Assembly: GCF_037975245.1 (NCBI RefSeq)
Contig: NC_092569.1
Coordinates: 34,136,668-34,200,667, forward strand
Origin: Apostichopus japonicus
Lineage: Eukaryota > Echinodermata > Holothuroidea > Aspidochirotida > Stichopodidae
Direction: 5' to 3'
Length of the DNA stretch: 64,000 nt
Below the pieces are notes generated by a model. It ran no database searches. It was not told where the DNA came from and saw only the letters and a program-made list of their open reading frames with translations. Shown here piece by piece: positions 50,205-61,740 of this stretch (the stretch's first letter is position 1; each line of letters begins with the position of its first letter). Both the position numbers and the translations under genes were made by a program.

Positions 50205-50514
50205 GTTGAACACACGGGTACATCTCTGTGTTCCGACGTCTCTATGTTCCGACGTCTCTCTGTTCCGACAATTTTTTGGGACTCCTAATTTTTCTTTACC
50301 AAAATTTTTGGGACCCAAATTTTTTGGGACCCAAATTTTTGACCAACATGTTTTCGGACCCAACTTTTTTCGGACCAAAACATTTTTTTCGGACCAAAAA
50401 ATGTTTATGATCAAATTTTTTTGACTCTATATATTTAAAACATAAAGACGTTGAAACATAGAGACGTCGCAACATAGAGACGTCGGAACATAGGGATGTC
50501 ACCGAACACACAGG
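50205..50514. mobile_element. 310-bp foldback element with 16-bp tandem arms
   Basis: The arms are inverted tandem copies of TATGTTCCGACGTCTC (left 50221-50270, right 50440-50505). The outer ends GAACACAC and GTGTGTTC are also inverted. The centre has its own repeats TTTTTGGGACCCAAA and TTCGGACCAAAA. There is no coding capacity. Confidence 0.8.
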
Positions 50515-51926
50515 CTGTCAAACACCAGTGGTTATGTGCAGCCATGCATGACAGCTGTCTGTGGCCTAGCACGTCAATGTAGGACTATCTTAAATCAACG
50601 CAGTCCACTCCACATGTATGACAATCAGTATGTAGGTCGATGTTCTACTTGATCAGTAATAATTATGGCCATGTAAATAGCTTTTATGTTTGTAAGCCCC
50701 CTGTTATAGCAATCATAGCATAGTAAGCCAGTAGGAGTAATGCAATGAAACAGACCTGCCTTAAAAGCAAAGAGAAACTTGCTTTGTTAGGTCTAGATCA
50801 TCCAGTTCTCCTGCCTTCATTAACCATAAAGTGTCAAGAACAAATCGTAGTACTAGACACCGTCAAGAACCGTGATCTTTCACTGACTGACAACACCGCA
50901 TGTTATTGTTCTTACTAAACATTCCTTTTATTTTCAGTATACTTTGTAGCAATATCAATTTGTTTGTAGAAATTGCATAAGCTTGCCTTTTATAGGTTCG
51001 TACACATAATCTCGACACCAAATGTGGCAAAATAATGGACTCGGCTATGCTGCGACCATTATTTTACTATATATTGGGTCTTGCCGGTTCATTCACTGAC
51101 CCAAGATATACGGTAGTTCTGCGATAAACGTCAAGCTAAATTCCTATTCTAGCCTGACTTGGATAAATTGTGGTAGGCCAAGACCTAACAATGGTCTACG
51201 CTCTATATCAGCATCATGTCAAGTTGATCAAGCAAGGCTAGGCCTATAGCCTAGTGCTACTACTAGGCCTTGTAGTACTAGTAGCCTAGCTAGTACTAGT
51301 AGTAAGGCTAACTAGGCACAATCAGCCAGATTTTCCATGAAATAGACCTAGCTTAGAGTAAGCAGTGACCATGTATTGTTAGCTATATTCTATGCTTAGT
51401 AACCTACTGTGGGAGCTATTATTTTACTGTCAGGAAACATGTGGTGGCCCTAGATATGCGCTAATGGGTCTAGGCTAATTAACCACTGTTTGAATATAGC
51501 CTAGCCTTAGCGGTCTATATGGCTATTCCGCCATACGTACATACCGTCATATCTTTCCGCGCGGCCATATATTTCGATCCTTTCAATCATGGCGGAAAGG
51601 CTTGAAACCTATGGTGGAAAGGTACATTTTAGGAATGGATTTTTACGGTGGTGTACAGGAATATATCGGTGAAACTTTCTTTGAATCGAGTGGAAGGGTA
51701 GATACACCGTCTTCAAATGTGACGGTTTGCTGGATAGACTGAATTGTACTAAAGACAAGTTGAGTAATTGATACACAGTTTTTAACGTACAGGTTGATTG
51801 AATAGTTTTAATTGCAAGTTCGTAAGAGTCGATACACTGTCTTCAGATATATAATAGTTAGTTGAATAAATCGAATTAAATTAGGTTGATTGTTTATTAA
51901 AATTCCGATTCTGATTGTCGATTTAA
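50515..51926. other. Intergenic, nothing firmly recognised
   Basis: Contains many short ctaggcctag/tactag words (51235-51320). TTCCGCCAT and ATGGCGGAAAGG at 51528-51601 resemble the hairpin at 53188-53245. Confidence 0.4.
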
Positions 51927-53112
51927 ATGACCTATTTTCCGGGCCTAAAGAGTGAATATGGGGATACAGAAAGTTTCAACATCGGCAAGGGAGTTCGACA
52001 GGGGTGTATCCTTTCACCTTACCTTTTCAACCTTTATAGCGAGTACATAATGAGACAAGCCAATCTAGACAATGTAGAGCTAGAGGTGAAGATAGGTGGC
52101 AGAAGAGTCAACAACCTCAGATATGCTGATGACACCACACTGCTCGCAGAAAGCAAAGAAGACCTGCTTAACCTGATGGAACGTGTGCATGGCAATGGCA
52201 ATGGTACCTGTAAGGGAGAGATTATGAGACGGCTAGCTCAAGGGCGTAGGAACCGGGGGGGCTGGGGGCGCCAGCCCCCCTGTGAAAAATGTGGAGGGGC
52301 GGAAGTATCATTCCGCCCCCCCCCCCACTTCGCAAGTCAGAAAACCCCTTTTTCATTTCCAAATGAGAATAAAAATCTCATTTGGAGCACCAAATTGCAT
52401 CTAAGGCCAGGTGAAAATACAAAATTAAGTTTACAAAATGGAGTGGGTGTTGAAGTGTGCTATATTGCACCAAATTGCATCTGAAGCCACCTGGAAATGC
52501 AAAAAAAATCCAAAGGGGAGGGGGAACCCCCTCCCCTTAGACCCCTCCCCCAGGCCGGCCATCAGTCTTCAGCCACCCCCCCCACTCAAAAGTACCTTCC
52601 TACGCCACTGGGCTAGCTCTTGGAAGAGCTGCTGTGACGGGGTTAAACAAGATTTGGAAGGACAAAGCAATTTCAATTATAACGAAGAGTCAACTGATGA
52701 GAGTAATAGTTTTCCCAGTTGTGCTCTATGGGAGTGAATCATGGACAAAAACAAAGGGAATGAGGGAAAGAATAGACAGTTTTGAATTATGGTGCTGGCG
52801 CAGGCTATTGAGAGTCCCCAGCTTGGACTGCATACAGAACGAACATCTCGATTATGGAACAAATGAAACCCTCACTTCCACTGGAGGCACAACTTAATTT
52901 GTTGTCATATCATGCGAGCGGACGACTCCCTGGAAAAAAATCAATAATGGTGGGAATGAGTGATGGATCACGAAAGAGTGGCAGGCCACGAGCACGATGG
53001 ATGGATGGTGTCAAGCAGGAGACTGGGTTAACTCTGGATGGCCTGCGAGGGGCAACCAGGAGCCGGAAGGATTGAAGGATGAAAGTCATGGTCATCACCA
53101 GGGGTCGGACAC
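51927..53112 (+). pseudogene. Decayed RTE-like LINE fragment, interrupted by an insertion
   Basis: The 5' part encodes reverse-transcriptase sequence: GVRQGCILSPYLFNLY and LRYADDTTLLAES, with the YADD catalytic motif at 52122-52133. An internal deletion follows, then KGEIMRRLA, a 372-bp insertion (52239-52610), and LGRAAVTGLNKIWKD, VLYGSESWT and FELWCWRRLLRVP. This C-terminal order is what I recall from RTE (BovB-type) elements. The last part (SGRPRARWMDGVKQETG, GRTRLDG) is in shifted frames. The 5' half, with the endonuclease, is missing, as expected for a truncated LINE insertion. Confidence 0.8.
52239..52610. mobile_element. 372-bp hAT-like element inside the LINE, 8-bp TSD GGCTAGCT
   Basis: Begins CAAGGGCGTAGGAACC and ends CCTTCCTACGCCACTG. 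GGCTAGCT lies at 52231-52238 and 52611-52618. Removing it restores the conserved LINE order RRLA then LGRAA. It contains the hairpin AGGGGAGGGGG, AA, complement near 52512-52538. Confidence 0.87.
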
Positions 53113-53187
53113 GACTCGACGGCACAATTTCACAAGTTAAGAGTGAAGCGAAGCATACACAGTACATATACAATGCACTCACAATAA

Positions 53188-53245
53188 TATGCTCTTTCCG
53201 CCATACAAAAGTGTTTTACCGCCATGGCGGTAACATGGCGGAAAG
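53188..53245. repeat. Perfect hairpin, CTTTCCGCCAT arms
   Basis: GCTCTTTCCGCCAT and its complement enclose a short centre that itself contains the palindrome ACCGCCATGGCGGT. It lies just downstream of the LINE 3' end. Confidence 0.8.
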
Positions 53246-53403
53246 AGCAAATTTTAAAAATTGTTTGGGTCTGTTTAGAAAAACTTGCGTCCCTACAGTC
53301 CTCCATGAAAACATGCACTTTAAAATACCTCTACAGGAACGCACAATACTTAATTATGATGACCCCTGACAAAACATTGGCTTGTGAGAAACGGATGCCT
53401 ATA

Positions 53404-56298
53404 CCCTGGTAGAAATTCCAGTAGAACCCAGTTAAAAAATCAACTAGGTTCTACTAGGGCCTACTATGTTTAACTGGTTTTTAACTGTGTTTAACTGGGT
53501 CTTACTGGGTTCCAACTGGGCTATGCTGTACATGAGCTAGGTTCAACTGGGTTTACACAATGTTCAACTGGGTTTGTTCAGGCCCAACTGAGTTTGAACT
53601 ATGTTTGAACTGATCCAGTTGGGCTTCAACTAGGTTTCACTGGTTTTTGCACTAGCCCAACTGGGTTTGAACTATGTTGACTGGTGAACTTGCCCTGTTG
53701 AGGTTCAACTAGGTTTCAACTGGTTTTGCATTGGCCCGACTGGGTTTGGACTATTGGCTGGTGAACTGACCCAGCTGGGGTTTAACTAGGTTTTACTGGT
53801 TTGCACAAGCCCAACTGGGTTTGAACTATGTTTACTGGTGAACTTGCCCTGTTGGGGTTGAACTAGGTTTCACACTGGCCCAACTGGGTTTGGACTATGT
53901 TGACTGCTTTTATTTTAGGCGTAATTATCAAGAATATTATAATGTAAGTTCGTAAGCAGTAACCGTATCGTAATATATTGAACATGCTAAATTAGCCAAC
54001 TTATGAGGGGTGTAAAATAAATCTTTGTCATATTTATCACAGCTTTTATCAAACGATTACATTTTTGTACCGCAATGATTAAAGATATGAAATATTTACT
54101 ATATAATAAATTTGAAAAAACCATGTTATACTTTGTTCGTCGATTTGAAAAATTGGTAGGCAAAATTCCTTCCTAGTGCAAAATAGTATGATCCGACTAA
54201 ATTTGAACTTTGACATTTGTCTTGCGTTAGCGCTAAATTTATAAATTCCGAATCCGCAAACTACATACGCCAACAGAAGTTTCGCAGAATAATCGCATTT
54301 GTAACCGATTTTGCCAACAATTTTAAATTATTACAGCGGCTAAGTTCCCTCCGTTGTGATCTTGCAGTATCTTTATATTATTGACACATACTTGTAACGT
54401 TATAATTGATTGTAAACGTGCTCTTTATCATAAATATTTGAATTGAACAGAAACTTTATATATACTATGACCTAGGACTATAGTATAGGCTAGGCCTAAC
54501 AAACCGGTTTCAGTACTAGGTATACCACATGGTACATTTACTAACGTTCTTCATTTCCTAAAGTAATAGTTGCCTAGCTTATAGGGGCCTAACCTAGTTA
54601 TACTCAAGTTAACACCTATATTTAGCCGCATGATTTTAGGAAAGCTATCGTCAACTAGCAAACATAATAGCAATTTTCAAAATTTACGCAATTGCCTCGA
54701 TTGTTGTTTCAAACATGAAGTGTCCTATTGGCATAATAACATACGTTTCAAAAGTCATTAGTGAAGTGTACAGCATACACGTGTATGCTACAAATGTGAG
54801 GATGCCCTGCAGTACACTGAACATTATGAACATATGATTAAACTATGAATCTAATTTCCAAGTGAGGCTTTATTTGTACAGTGTAAGATGGTCAGCTCTT
54901 ACATAAAGTTTTGTTTTGTACCATAGTTTTACTTGTTTATTAGTGCAGTGCTCACTGTACACAGAGCTATACATTTGTACAGTATATTTGTATGTTGTCT
55001 TGTGGCAGCAAAAGGGTTGCTTAACAACTCTCTTCTGGGTTGCTAGGCAACTATCTTGTTCTTCCTGGAAATTAGCCCTCACAGGATATGGGGTCTGTGT
55101 GTATATATTTTAGGAACAAAGGAGTTTTGTGAGGGTATAGGGAGATGTCAGTTGGCTATGAGTATCTGAGCAAGGCAGTTGTAAAAGAAGAGAAAGATAG
55201 TTAAATGTCTGGGTTGTTTGTTTTAAACCTTAAATCACATAGTTCAAGTTACTGTAGACCTTATTATTTTATGGAAGTTGTGATATTAAACTCACAGTCT
55301 GGGACACTATTTATTATAAAGGATGCTATTTACTATAAAGGATATTATTTTACAATATAAAAGGATATTCCAGGACACCATCACTTGTAAGGGACATTAT
55401 TTTTTGCTACGTTCAAAGGATATTGACATTATTTTACTGAAAGGATACCCTGGAACACTATTTCATATAAATTAAAAGATACTATTTTGTTGGGATCGCA
55501 CATTCATGATACAATTTATTGGGTTCAACTACACTGATGTCGTAGAATATCTGATGTCGTGGAAGATCTGAGGTCGAAGAATACTTGATGTCACCAGCAG
55601 GCCAACTCACCAGATCAGACTTTTAAATTAAGTGTATTTCTTTATATTTTGGGTGCGCACCTCACGACTGTAAGTTGTTTCATTAATTCTTTGACTGGGC
55701 CCAAATCAGCTGTACATTGTTTGTTATTCATAATTATAATTTATTTTGATCCAATCCAGTTGAGTTCTCCATTTTTTATGTGTCTTGCTCTGTGTTTGGT
55801 CATGACACCAAACCCAGAGTTCTCTAATCAAGAACAAACATTTATTTTCAGTGGCTAACACCCTTACATACAGACACAGTATAGATCTACTGTTAAAAAA
55901 TGAAAACGTCTTATAGTGTGGTGTTATATAAGTTTAGATAATACCAGTTGAGAATCCCAGTTCAAACTATTTAAAAATATAAGCAGTAAAACATAGTTCA
56001 CCCAGTTTAACCCAGCAAAACATAGTTGACCCAGTTGAACCCAGTAAAACATAGTTGACCCAGTAAAACATAGTTGACCCAGTAAAACATAGTTGAACCA
56101 GTTGGACCCAGTAAATCATAGTTGAACCAGTTGGACCCAGTAAAACATAGTTGAACCAGTTGCACCCAGTAAAACATAGTTGAACCAGTTGGGAACCCCA
56201 GTTCACCCATTTCAACCTAGTTCAAATTTGGGCCAATTTCCGTACAGAAAATTCCAGTTGAACCCAGTTCAAAAGTTCAACTGGAATTTCCACCAGGG
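53404..56298. mobile_element. 2.9-kb element with AACTGGGTT-type tandem arms
   Basis: The ends are CCCTGGTAGAAATTCCAGT on the left and the complement of CCCTGGTGGAAATTCCAGT on the right, with TA on both sides. The left ~480 bp and right ~330 bp are tandem arrays of degenerate units built on CCCAACTGGGTTTGAACTAT or its complement. The ~2-kb interior (53920-55970) has no transposase frame but includes a degenerate run of AAAGGATATTATTT-like units at 55300-55480. Confidence 0.82.
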
Positions 56299-56300
56299 TA

Positions 56301-57849
56301 GTGATAGGTCTATAATGTGCCCCCAAAAGTCAAATGATGAAAGCTGGAAATAGTTTTAAACAACAAAATTACTGTCAAATTCTGAAGCGGGAATTGTTGT
56401 CGTAGACTATAGTTACCATATATATATGATGGCCTAGGCATCATGCAGTGCACACTTCTGTACGAGGTATACAACTCCCTTACATAGCGTCTATGAATAT
56501 GTTATGGGATATGAATACGCTATGAATGTCGGAAACCAATGTAAAATAAAACGAGTGCCTAGAGAGAAAGTGCAAGAACAAAAATACCGCACTTTTAAAT
56601 GATTAATTAAGGCCCTTAAATGATGTAGAAAATTACGTATAGAAACAAGAACACGCCCCTAAAAGGGCGAATACTTGCTCACAACTTTTATGAGCCCCTG
56701 TCGTAAGTCAACCATTAACAGTTACCCAATGCACTTTTATTCTTAAGTTTTATTCAAAGTTGAACAAACCTGTTCCCCCAACCACTATAAGCAAGTCGGA
56801 CCAATCCCAGCCAGTGTCGACCCCTTTCCTATTGCAGTATGTAAATAACTTTTTACGCAATGTCGATTAAAAACTCAAGCCCCAATGGACTTTTGACGAA
56901 GTATGATGTATATAGTTACAATCACAAAAAAAATTAACAGAAGCACGTGGTCAAATGGACCGCGATCATTTATGCAAGTGTCCGATGAAGACATTACTGT
57001 GGTTTGAATGCACATTTTACTTTAGCAACTCTCCATGCGGGGAGAACAAATATATGCCTACTGTGAGATGAAGAAAGCCTTTTAGTATCAGAGATGTTAG
57101 CTTCCCACAAAATTCATAAATTGTCTCAACTCATAACATTTTGTGATCAAAAGAATGATTCAAATGTAGGCCCTACGTGATATTCTTAGAAACAAATTCA
57201 ACTACAACTTCCTACCATCAGTGCTTCTTGTCATATATGTGTCAACAACACCTAACGTTATTGTATTTAAGTGCACACATATGGTAGTCTATAGAGCAAA
57301 CTTCGCTCTCTCTACACATTGGACATTAACGTTACAGGTAGTCGCATTTAAACAACCTACGTTGTGTTCATTGAGCACTATAGATGCAAGAATGTTTGCA
57401 GACAATTGTAAGGGGCTATCAGCCAATCAAGTCACGGGAATTTGGAAACGCATCATTGACTACTTTCAACATGAAAATCTTTGTAACTCTGTAACTTGGG
57501 TTAACTGTTATTAATTATCTGTTTTCAAACAAATTCAATCATCTGTGAAAAAAAGGATTGGAAAATGTTTTGGTTCTTTGAGAAGTTGCGTTTTTTTTAA
57601 AGAAAGGATTGGAAATGTTTTGGTTCTTTTGAGAAGTTGCGTTTTTTTTAAAAGAAAGAAAGAAAGATGTTCATTCCAAAAAGTGTTTATTATTGCTTAG
57701 GCCTAGTTGTGTGTGTGTGGGAGTTAACCAGTCTACCAAATTGAAGTGGAAATGTTCTTCTTGTTTGTAGTTGACGCTGTACTCTTCAGATAAACGACCA
57801 CAAATCTACATTATTGGTAATACTGCTAGGCTATGGATGTGATGCACGT
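56301..57849. other. Intergenic; one dispersed repeat
   Basis: Positions 56930-57230 are related to 25350-25600. They share CAACTCT, GTACAGAG-like and CTGTGAGAT words, AGTATCAG, GCTTCCC and TGATATTCTTAGAAA in order. A direct duplication AAAGGATTGGAAA...GAGAAGTTGCG lies at 57551-57650. No gene is recognised. Confidence 0.45.
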
Positions 57850-58990
57850 CGGTAATACTTAGTCCTGCATTTGAGTTTTAATCCTTGTGAGCTCATACTC
57901 ATGTGCCTATCATGCAAGTTATATGTTTGTTTCATCTTATACGTATATTGTTCCAGGTGTGTTTTACAATGAATTACCTTATATGGTTCCTTGTCCCTTC
58001 GAGGCTCTGGATGCCATGGTTCGCCACTTCGTTCTATCCTCCGCTGTTCGTGCCAGATCGTGTAGGCTTTTTCCTGTCCAATTCCGGATGTCTGCCAACC
58101 ACGTGTTCCTTGGTCTCCCTCTTTTCCTTTTGCTCCCCACCTTCCCTTCAAGGAGTTGTTTCTGAAGGCCCATTCGATCGCAAGATGTGGCCCATATACT
58201 GCATCTCTCTGTTTTTCAGTTCTGATAGTAGCTTCCTCTCTTCGCTCACCCTGTTAGCTCCTCATTGCTCATCCTGTCTTTGTAGGACACTTTCAGCATC
58301 TTTCTATACAGCCACATCTCGAAGGCTTTAATCTAATTTTCTGTCTCTTTAGAGAGTGTCCATGTCTCTGAAGCATACAGCAGGGTTGAAAGGACGTAGC
58401 ATCTCACCATTCTTTTCCTTGTTGCAAACTTTATGTTCTTACTAGTCAGCACGTCTTTAAGCTTTATGAAGGAGCCTCTTGCAATTTCTATGCGTGACCT
58501 GATCTCTTTATCACAGCGGCCATCATCGGTTATCGTTTGTCCAAGCTCTGTTCTAGTAGTTCTCCGTTCACTCTGATATTCAGCTCCTTACCCTCGTCTA
58601 ACCGACTGACTAGCATGGCTTTTGTCTTCTTCGTGTTCATTTTCAGGCCCATCCTCTCACTCCTTTCTTTAACCTCATTCACTATTCTTTGCAGTTGGTC
58701 TTCATTCTCTGTCAAGAGTGCTGTGTCGTCTGCATATCGCAGGTTGTTCAAATTCCGTCCACCGATGCTAACACCCTTCAGGTCTGCTATTTCTTTGAAA
58801 ATGGTTTCTGTGTACAGATTGAACAGCTTCGGAGATCGAACAAACCCTTGTCTGACCCCCCGTTCTAAGGTGAATACATCCGACTGTCCTTCCTCAAATT
58901 TGACTGATGCTTTTTGCTCCCAGTATCATGCCTGTATCAACTTGATATCATTCTCATCAATGTCTAGTTTCTTAAGTGAGCAATGAATTA
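57850..58990 (-). pseudogene. Second RTE-like LINE fragment, minus strand
   Basis: Read from 58990 downwards: GVRQGFVRSPKLFNLYTE, LNNLRYADDTALLTENEDQ with the YADD motif, MNTKKTKAMLVSR, then after a stop/frameshift near 58530 KLKDVLTSKNIKF and LLYASETWTLSKETE. Near the end come GSKRKRGRPRNTWLADIRNW and WRTMASRASKGQGTI (stop at 57979). It lacks the 5' half and has at least two frame breaks, so it is dead, but it is less rearranged than the copy at 51927. Confidence 0.82.
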
Positions 58991-59282
58991 AGTTGCTGAA
59001 ATTAATTAAGTTGCTGAAATTATACTAATATGCAGTATTTGTCTAGATCAAAATAACACTGTCCTTAACTGCTATTGATTATTTACTTGAAATTAAATGA
59101 CAAATGATTAATCAATCATGCAATGAATGTGACACGTAAGTTCACACTATGCATATTGTTCCTTTGTGAAATTGGCAAAATCGTATTGGAATACTTGTGG
59201 TTCCTAATGAACTTACCCCACCAATAGTTAATTGCTAAATAGCGCTACAGTAAACAGCGAAAAAAATCAGGGGGCAAACCTG

Positions 59283-59625
59283 CTATGCAGCAATATAAAC
59301 ATACATACATAGCCTATATGTCAAAACTACATCGCTATCATATGTGACCATATCTCGCTCTCTCGATATATAAAACAGTTTGGTAAATTGGTAGCATTCC
59401 TCCTGCAAAAATTTTGTATAGCATTCTCATCAGTATGGCGTTGAGATTTTACGAAACAACTGAACATGCTAAGCTGTACCAGGCATACCGTCCGAACTAC
59501 GAAAATGCTGGAATTGAAGATGCATACGCTACGTATTTATCGAAATATTTTCAACAGGTAACTATGCAACAATTCCTTTTTCTTGTATGAGGGTGTGTTG
59601 GTTTTTGGGCGGTAGGCCTACGTTA
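59283..59625 (+). repeat. Right arm of the inverted duplication of the methyltransferase 5' end
   Basis: Plus-strand counterpart of 47340-47672. It covers about 150 bp upstream of the ATG, the first exon and about 65 bp of intron before the TA tract. Confidence 0.88.
59435..59557 (+). CDS. Duplicate methyltransferase exon 1
   Basis: Encodes 41 residues starting MALRFYETTEHAKLYQAYRP, identical to the minus-strand exon except Asp to Glu at residue 10. The frame is intact and the donor (CAACAG then GTAACTATG) and the upstream region are preserved. No second exon was found on the plus strand before 64000. It is either the start of a paralogue that continues beyond the window or an orphan first exon. 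Confidence 0.75.
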
Positions 59626-59644
59626 TATATATAAAGGTATATAT

Positions 59645-59692
<48 letters not shown>

Positions 59693-59757
59693 GTATATGT
59701 AAATATATATAAAGGTATATGTTTATATTATATATATATATGTTTATATTATATATG
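59622..59757. repeat. (TA)n tract with AAAGGTATAT units
   Basis: TA repeat with repeated AAAGGTATATAT words, at the same position relative to the donor as the tract at 47227-47330. Confidence 0.85.
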
Positions 59758-60179
59758 ATATCTCAAGCCTTTTCAATTTTAATATTTTATTGTAATTATT
59801 TATTTTTAGTCCGTACATGTTTTTTTTAAATGGCATCCCATACCTTTTGTAGCACCGTTCACAATAAACAATCTCAAATATAAAAAAATCAATGTTGCAA
59901 TTCACCATATTAGTATTGATAGCATACTAACACATCTTATATATTTAAGTGATATAGCCGGTGTGTATCGGTTTATAGCATAACGAGTAGTGGTAGTGGA
60001 ATGAGAAAATGCCCGTCTGATGTTGTGCCCCCCCCCCCTCCCCTTTTTGGAAGCTTCTGGTCCCCTGGCTACATTTGTCAGAAAGTACTGAAGGCGCGGA
60101 CCAGGATTAAGTGCTGATGTTTGTGAAGATACGTTTAAGACTTTCTCCATTATTAAGATATTAGTTGTGACATTTAAGT

Positions 60180-61740
60180 TTGATTTTTAACACAACCCAG
60201 CAAACACAAAAACGTTTTTAAAATATCGGTAAATATTTGAACAAATGTTATGATAACTTTATAAATAACGTTTGTTACGTTGGAATGCGAGAGGTCTCGA
60301 TAATTAATTTTTAACGAGACACAAGCCTGGGTTCGTTTTTGATAGGAACACAGACAAATTGACGAGTCTAGAGAATTTGAATGAGAACGTACAATATATT
60401 GAACAATGGAGTTTGAACCAAGTTACAAGTGGTAATTGCAAATATATAGAAAATTAATCACAAACTTAACAAGATAGGATACACTTTAAACACGCTGGTC
60501 TCTTCCAACGGCGATATCCCTCAGCGGCCACGACCTTGATGACGACGATTCTCGGTCCGTTGTACCGCGAAATTCACTGGTCCTCGACGAAGTTTCTCGC
60601 GATCCCAGAAACAGCAGTCACCTTCTTTCCGGCGATGCTCCAAAATAGAAGACGGACTTCCAGCAACAATCGAGTGAAGCACAAGTCGAACTTCTAGCCG
60701 ACTAAATATTACCAGAGTCAGTCCAAAATCAGCTCTATAGCCACCAACTCCTGGCGTAAACGAACTTCCTCAACGAGACAGAAATTCGTCACCTTCTCCG
60801 AAATAACGACTGGAAAACTGTAGTTTCACAGCAAAGACCTCTTCAAACTTCTGAATGGAAGTGTAGAATCAATCTTGGTATCGATATCTCAATCCCTCAG
60901 AAACTACTGGCAGTTGAGCACTGATGATATATAGTAGAATGGTATAATATGTGTCGTCGCTTGTATTTGTTCAGAAACTGAGAAACTCTCCGATATGGGC
61001 GGGTTTTTATACGATTCGCCATGTCAAGAATCATCTAGATCTTTCTCGATACACCTGAGTAACAACTCGACCCAGTTTCTCCGATCGCGGAAGTCCTTTG
61101 CATATCTCGCGAACATACCAGAGAATCCACGAAGATGCGTGCACAGCGTACAACACGATTTCACGTAAACCGACGGGAACCCGAGACCAGCGTGTCATTA
61201 TAAGAAATATACCAGAACAATCGAGTATTGCTCATTTCATAAAGAACATTCTGATACGGTAACCTGACCTAATTTCTCAAATATTGATTTGTCACATAGG
61301 CCACTTCAAATACTTTCTATATTATAACATTAGGTTCCTCACTAGCAGTGACTAGTGTTAGGCTACAATGGGCCCTCGCAACATGTTATTAAAACGTTAA
61401 ATGTTGAGTCGCTAGAATAGCAGGATAACGTTATCACAACGTTTTATATACCATTATTTCGATGTCAGTACAACGCTTTTAAGATGATGCAGAAAATGTT
61501 GTAAAGACGTTATAATAATATTTCGAGAAATATTATGATAACGTTATAAAATAACGTTATAAAAACATTAAATGTTGGGTCGCTAGAAAAGCAGGTTAAC
61601 ATTTTCACAACGTTTTATATAACATTATTTCGATGTCAGCACAATGCTTTTAAAATGTTTCAGAAATATTTGTAAACACGTTATAGTTATGTTTTGACAA
61701 ATGTTAAAACATTATAGAAAATGATATCTAAAACATTTCG
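60180..61740. repeat. AACGTT-rich repeat region
   Basis: The left part has CACAACCCAGCAAACACAAA followed by AACGTT words. The right part (61381-61740) has two ~185-bp tandem copies sharing AAATGTTG, GTCGCTAGAA, AGCAGG, CACAACGTTTTATATA and CATTATTTCGATGTCAG. It may be one tandem-arm element split by the LTR-like segment. Confidence 0.6.
60273..61296 (-). mobile_element. Solo-LTR-like segment with TATA box
   Basis: On the minus strand it begins TGTGACAAATC and ends CCAACGTAACA, the TG...CA form of an LTR, with 3-bp inverted TGT/ACA ends. About 285 bp from the start is a TATAAAAA box (about 61004-61011), followed by a CAGTTTCTGAAC start-like region and a longer GC-richer leader. About 1 kb fits LTRs of BEL or gypsy elements. 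Flanking 5-mers differ (ACGTT and TAGGC), so a target duplication is not shown, and no internal retroviral-type genes are nearby. Confidence 0.45.

Noticed and set aside
55967-56215. Frame with repeated GSTMFYWVQLVQL
   Set aside because: It is a translation of the right-arm tandem repeat of the 53404-56298 element.
57903-58331. Plus-strand hydrophobic 142-codon frame
   Set aside because: It is the opposite strand of the LINE fragment, whose minus-strand reading is recognisable.
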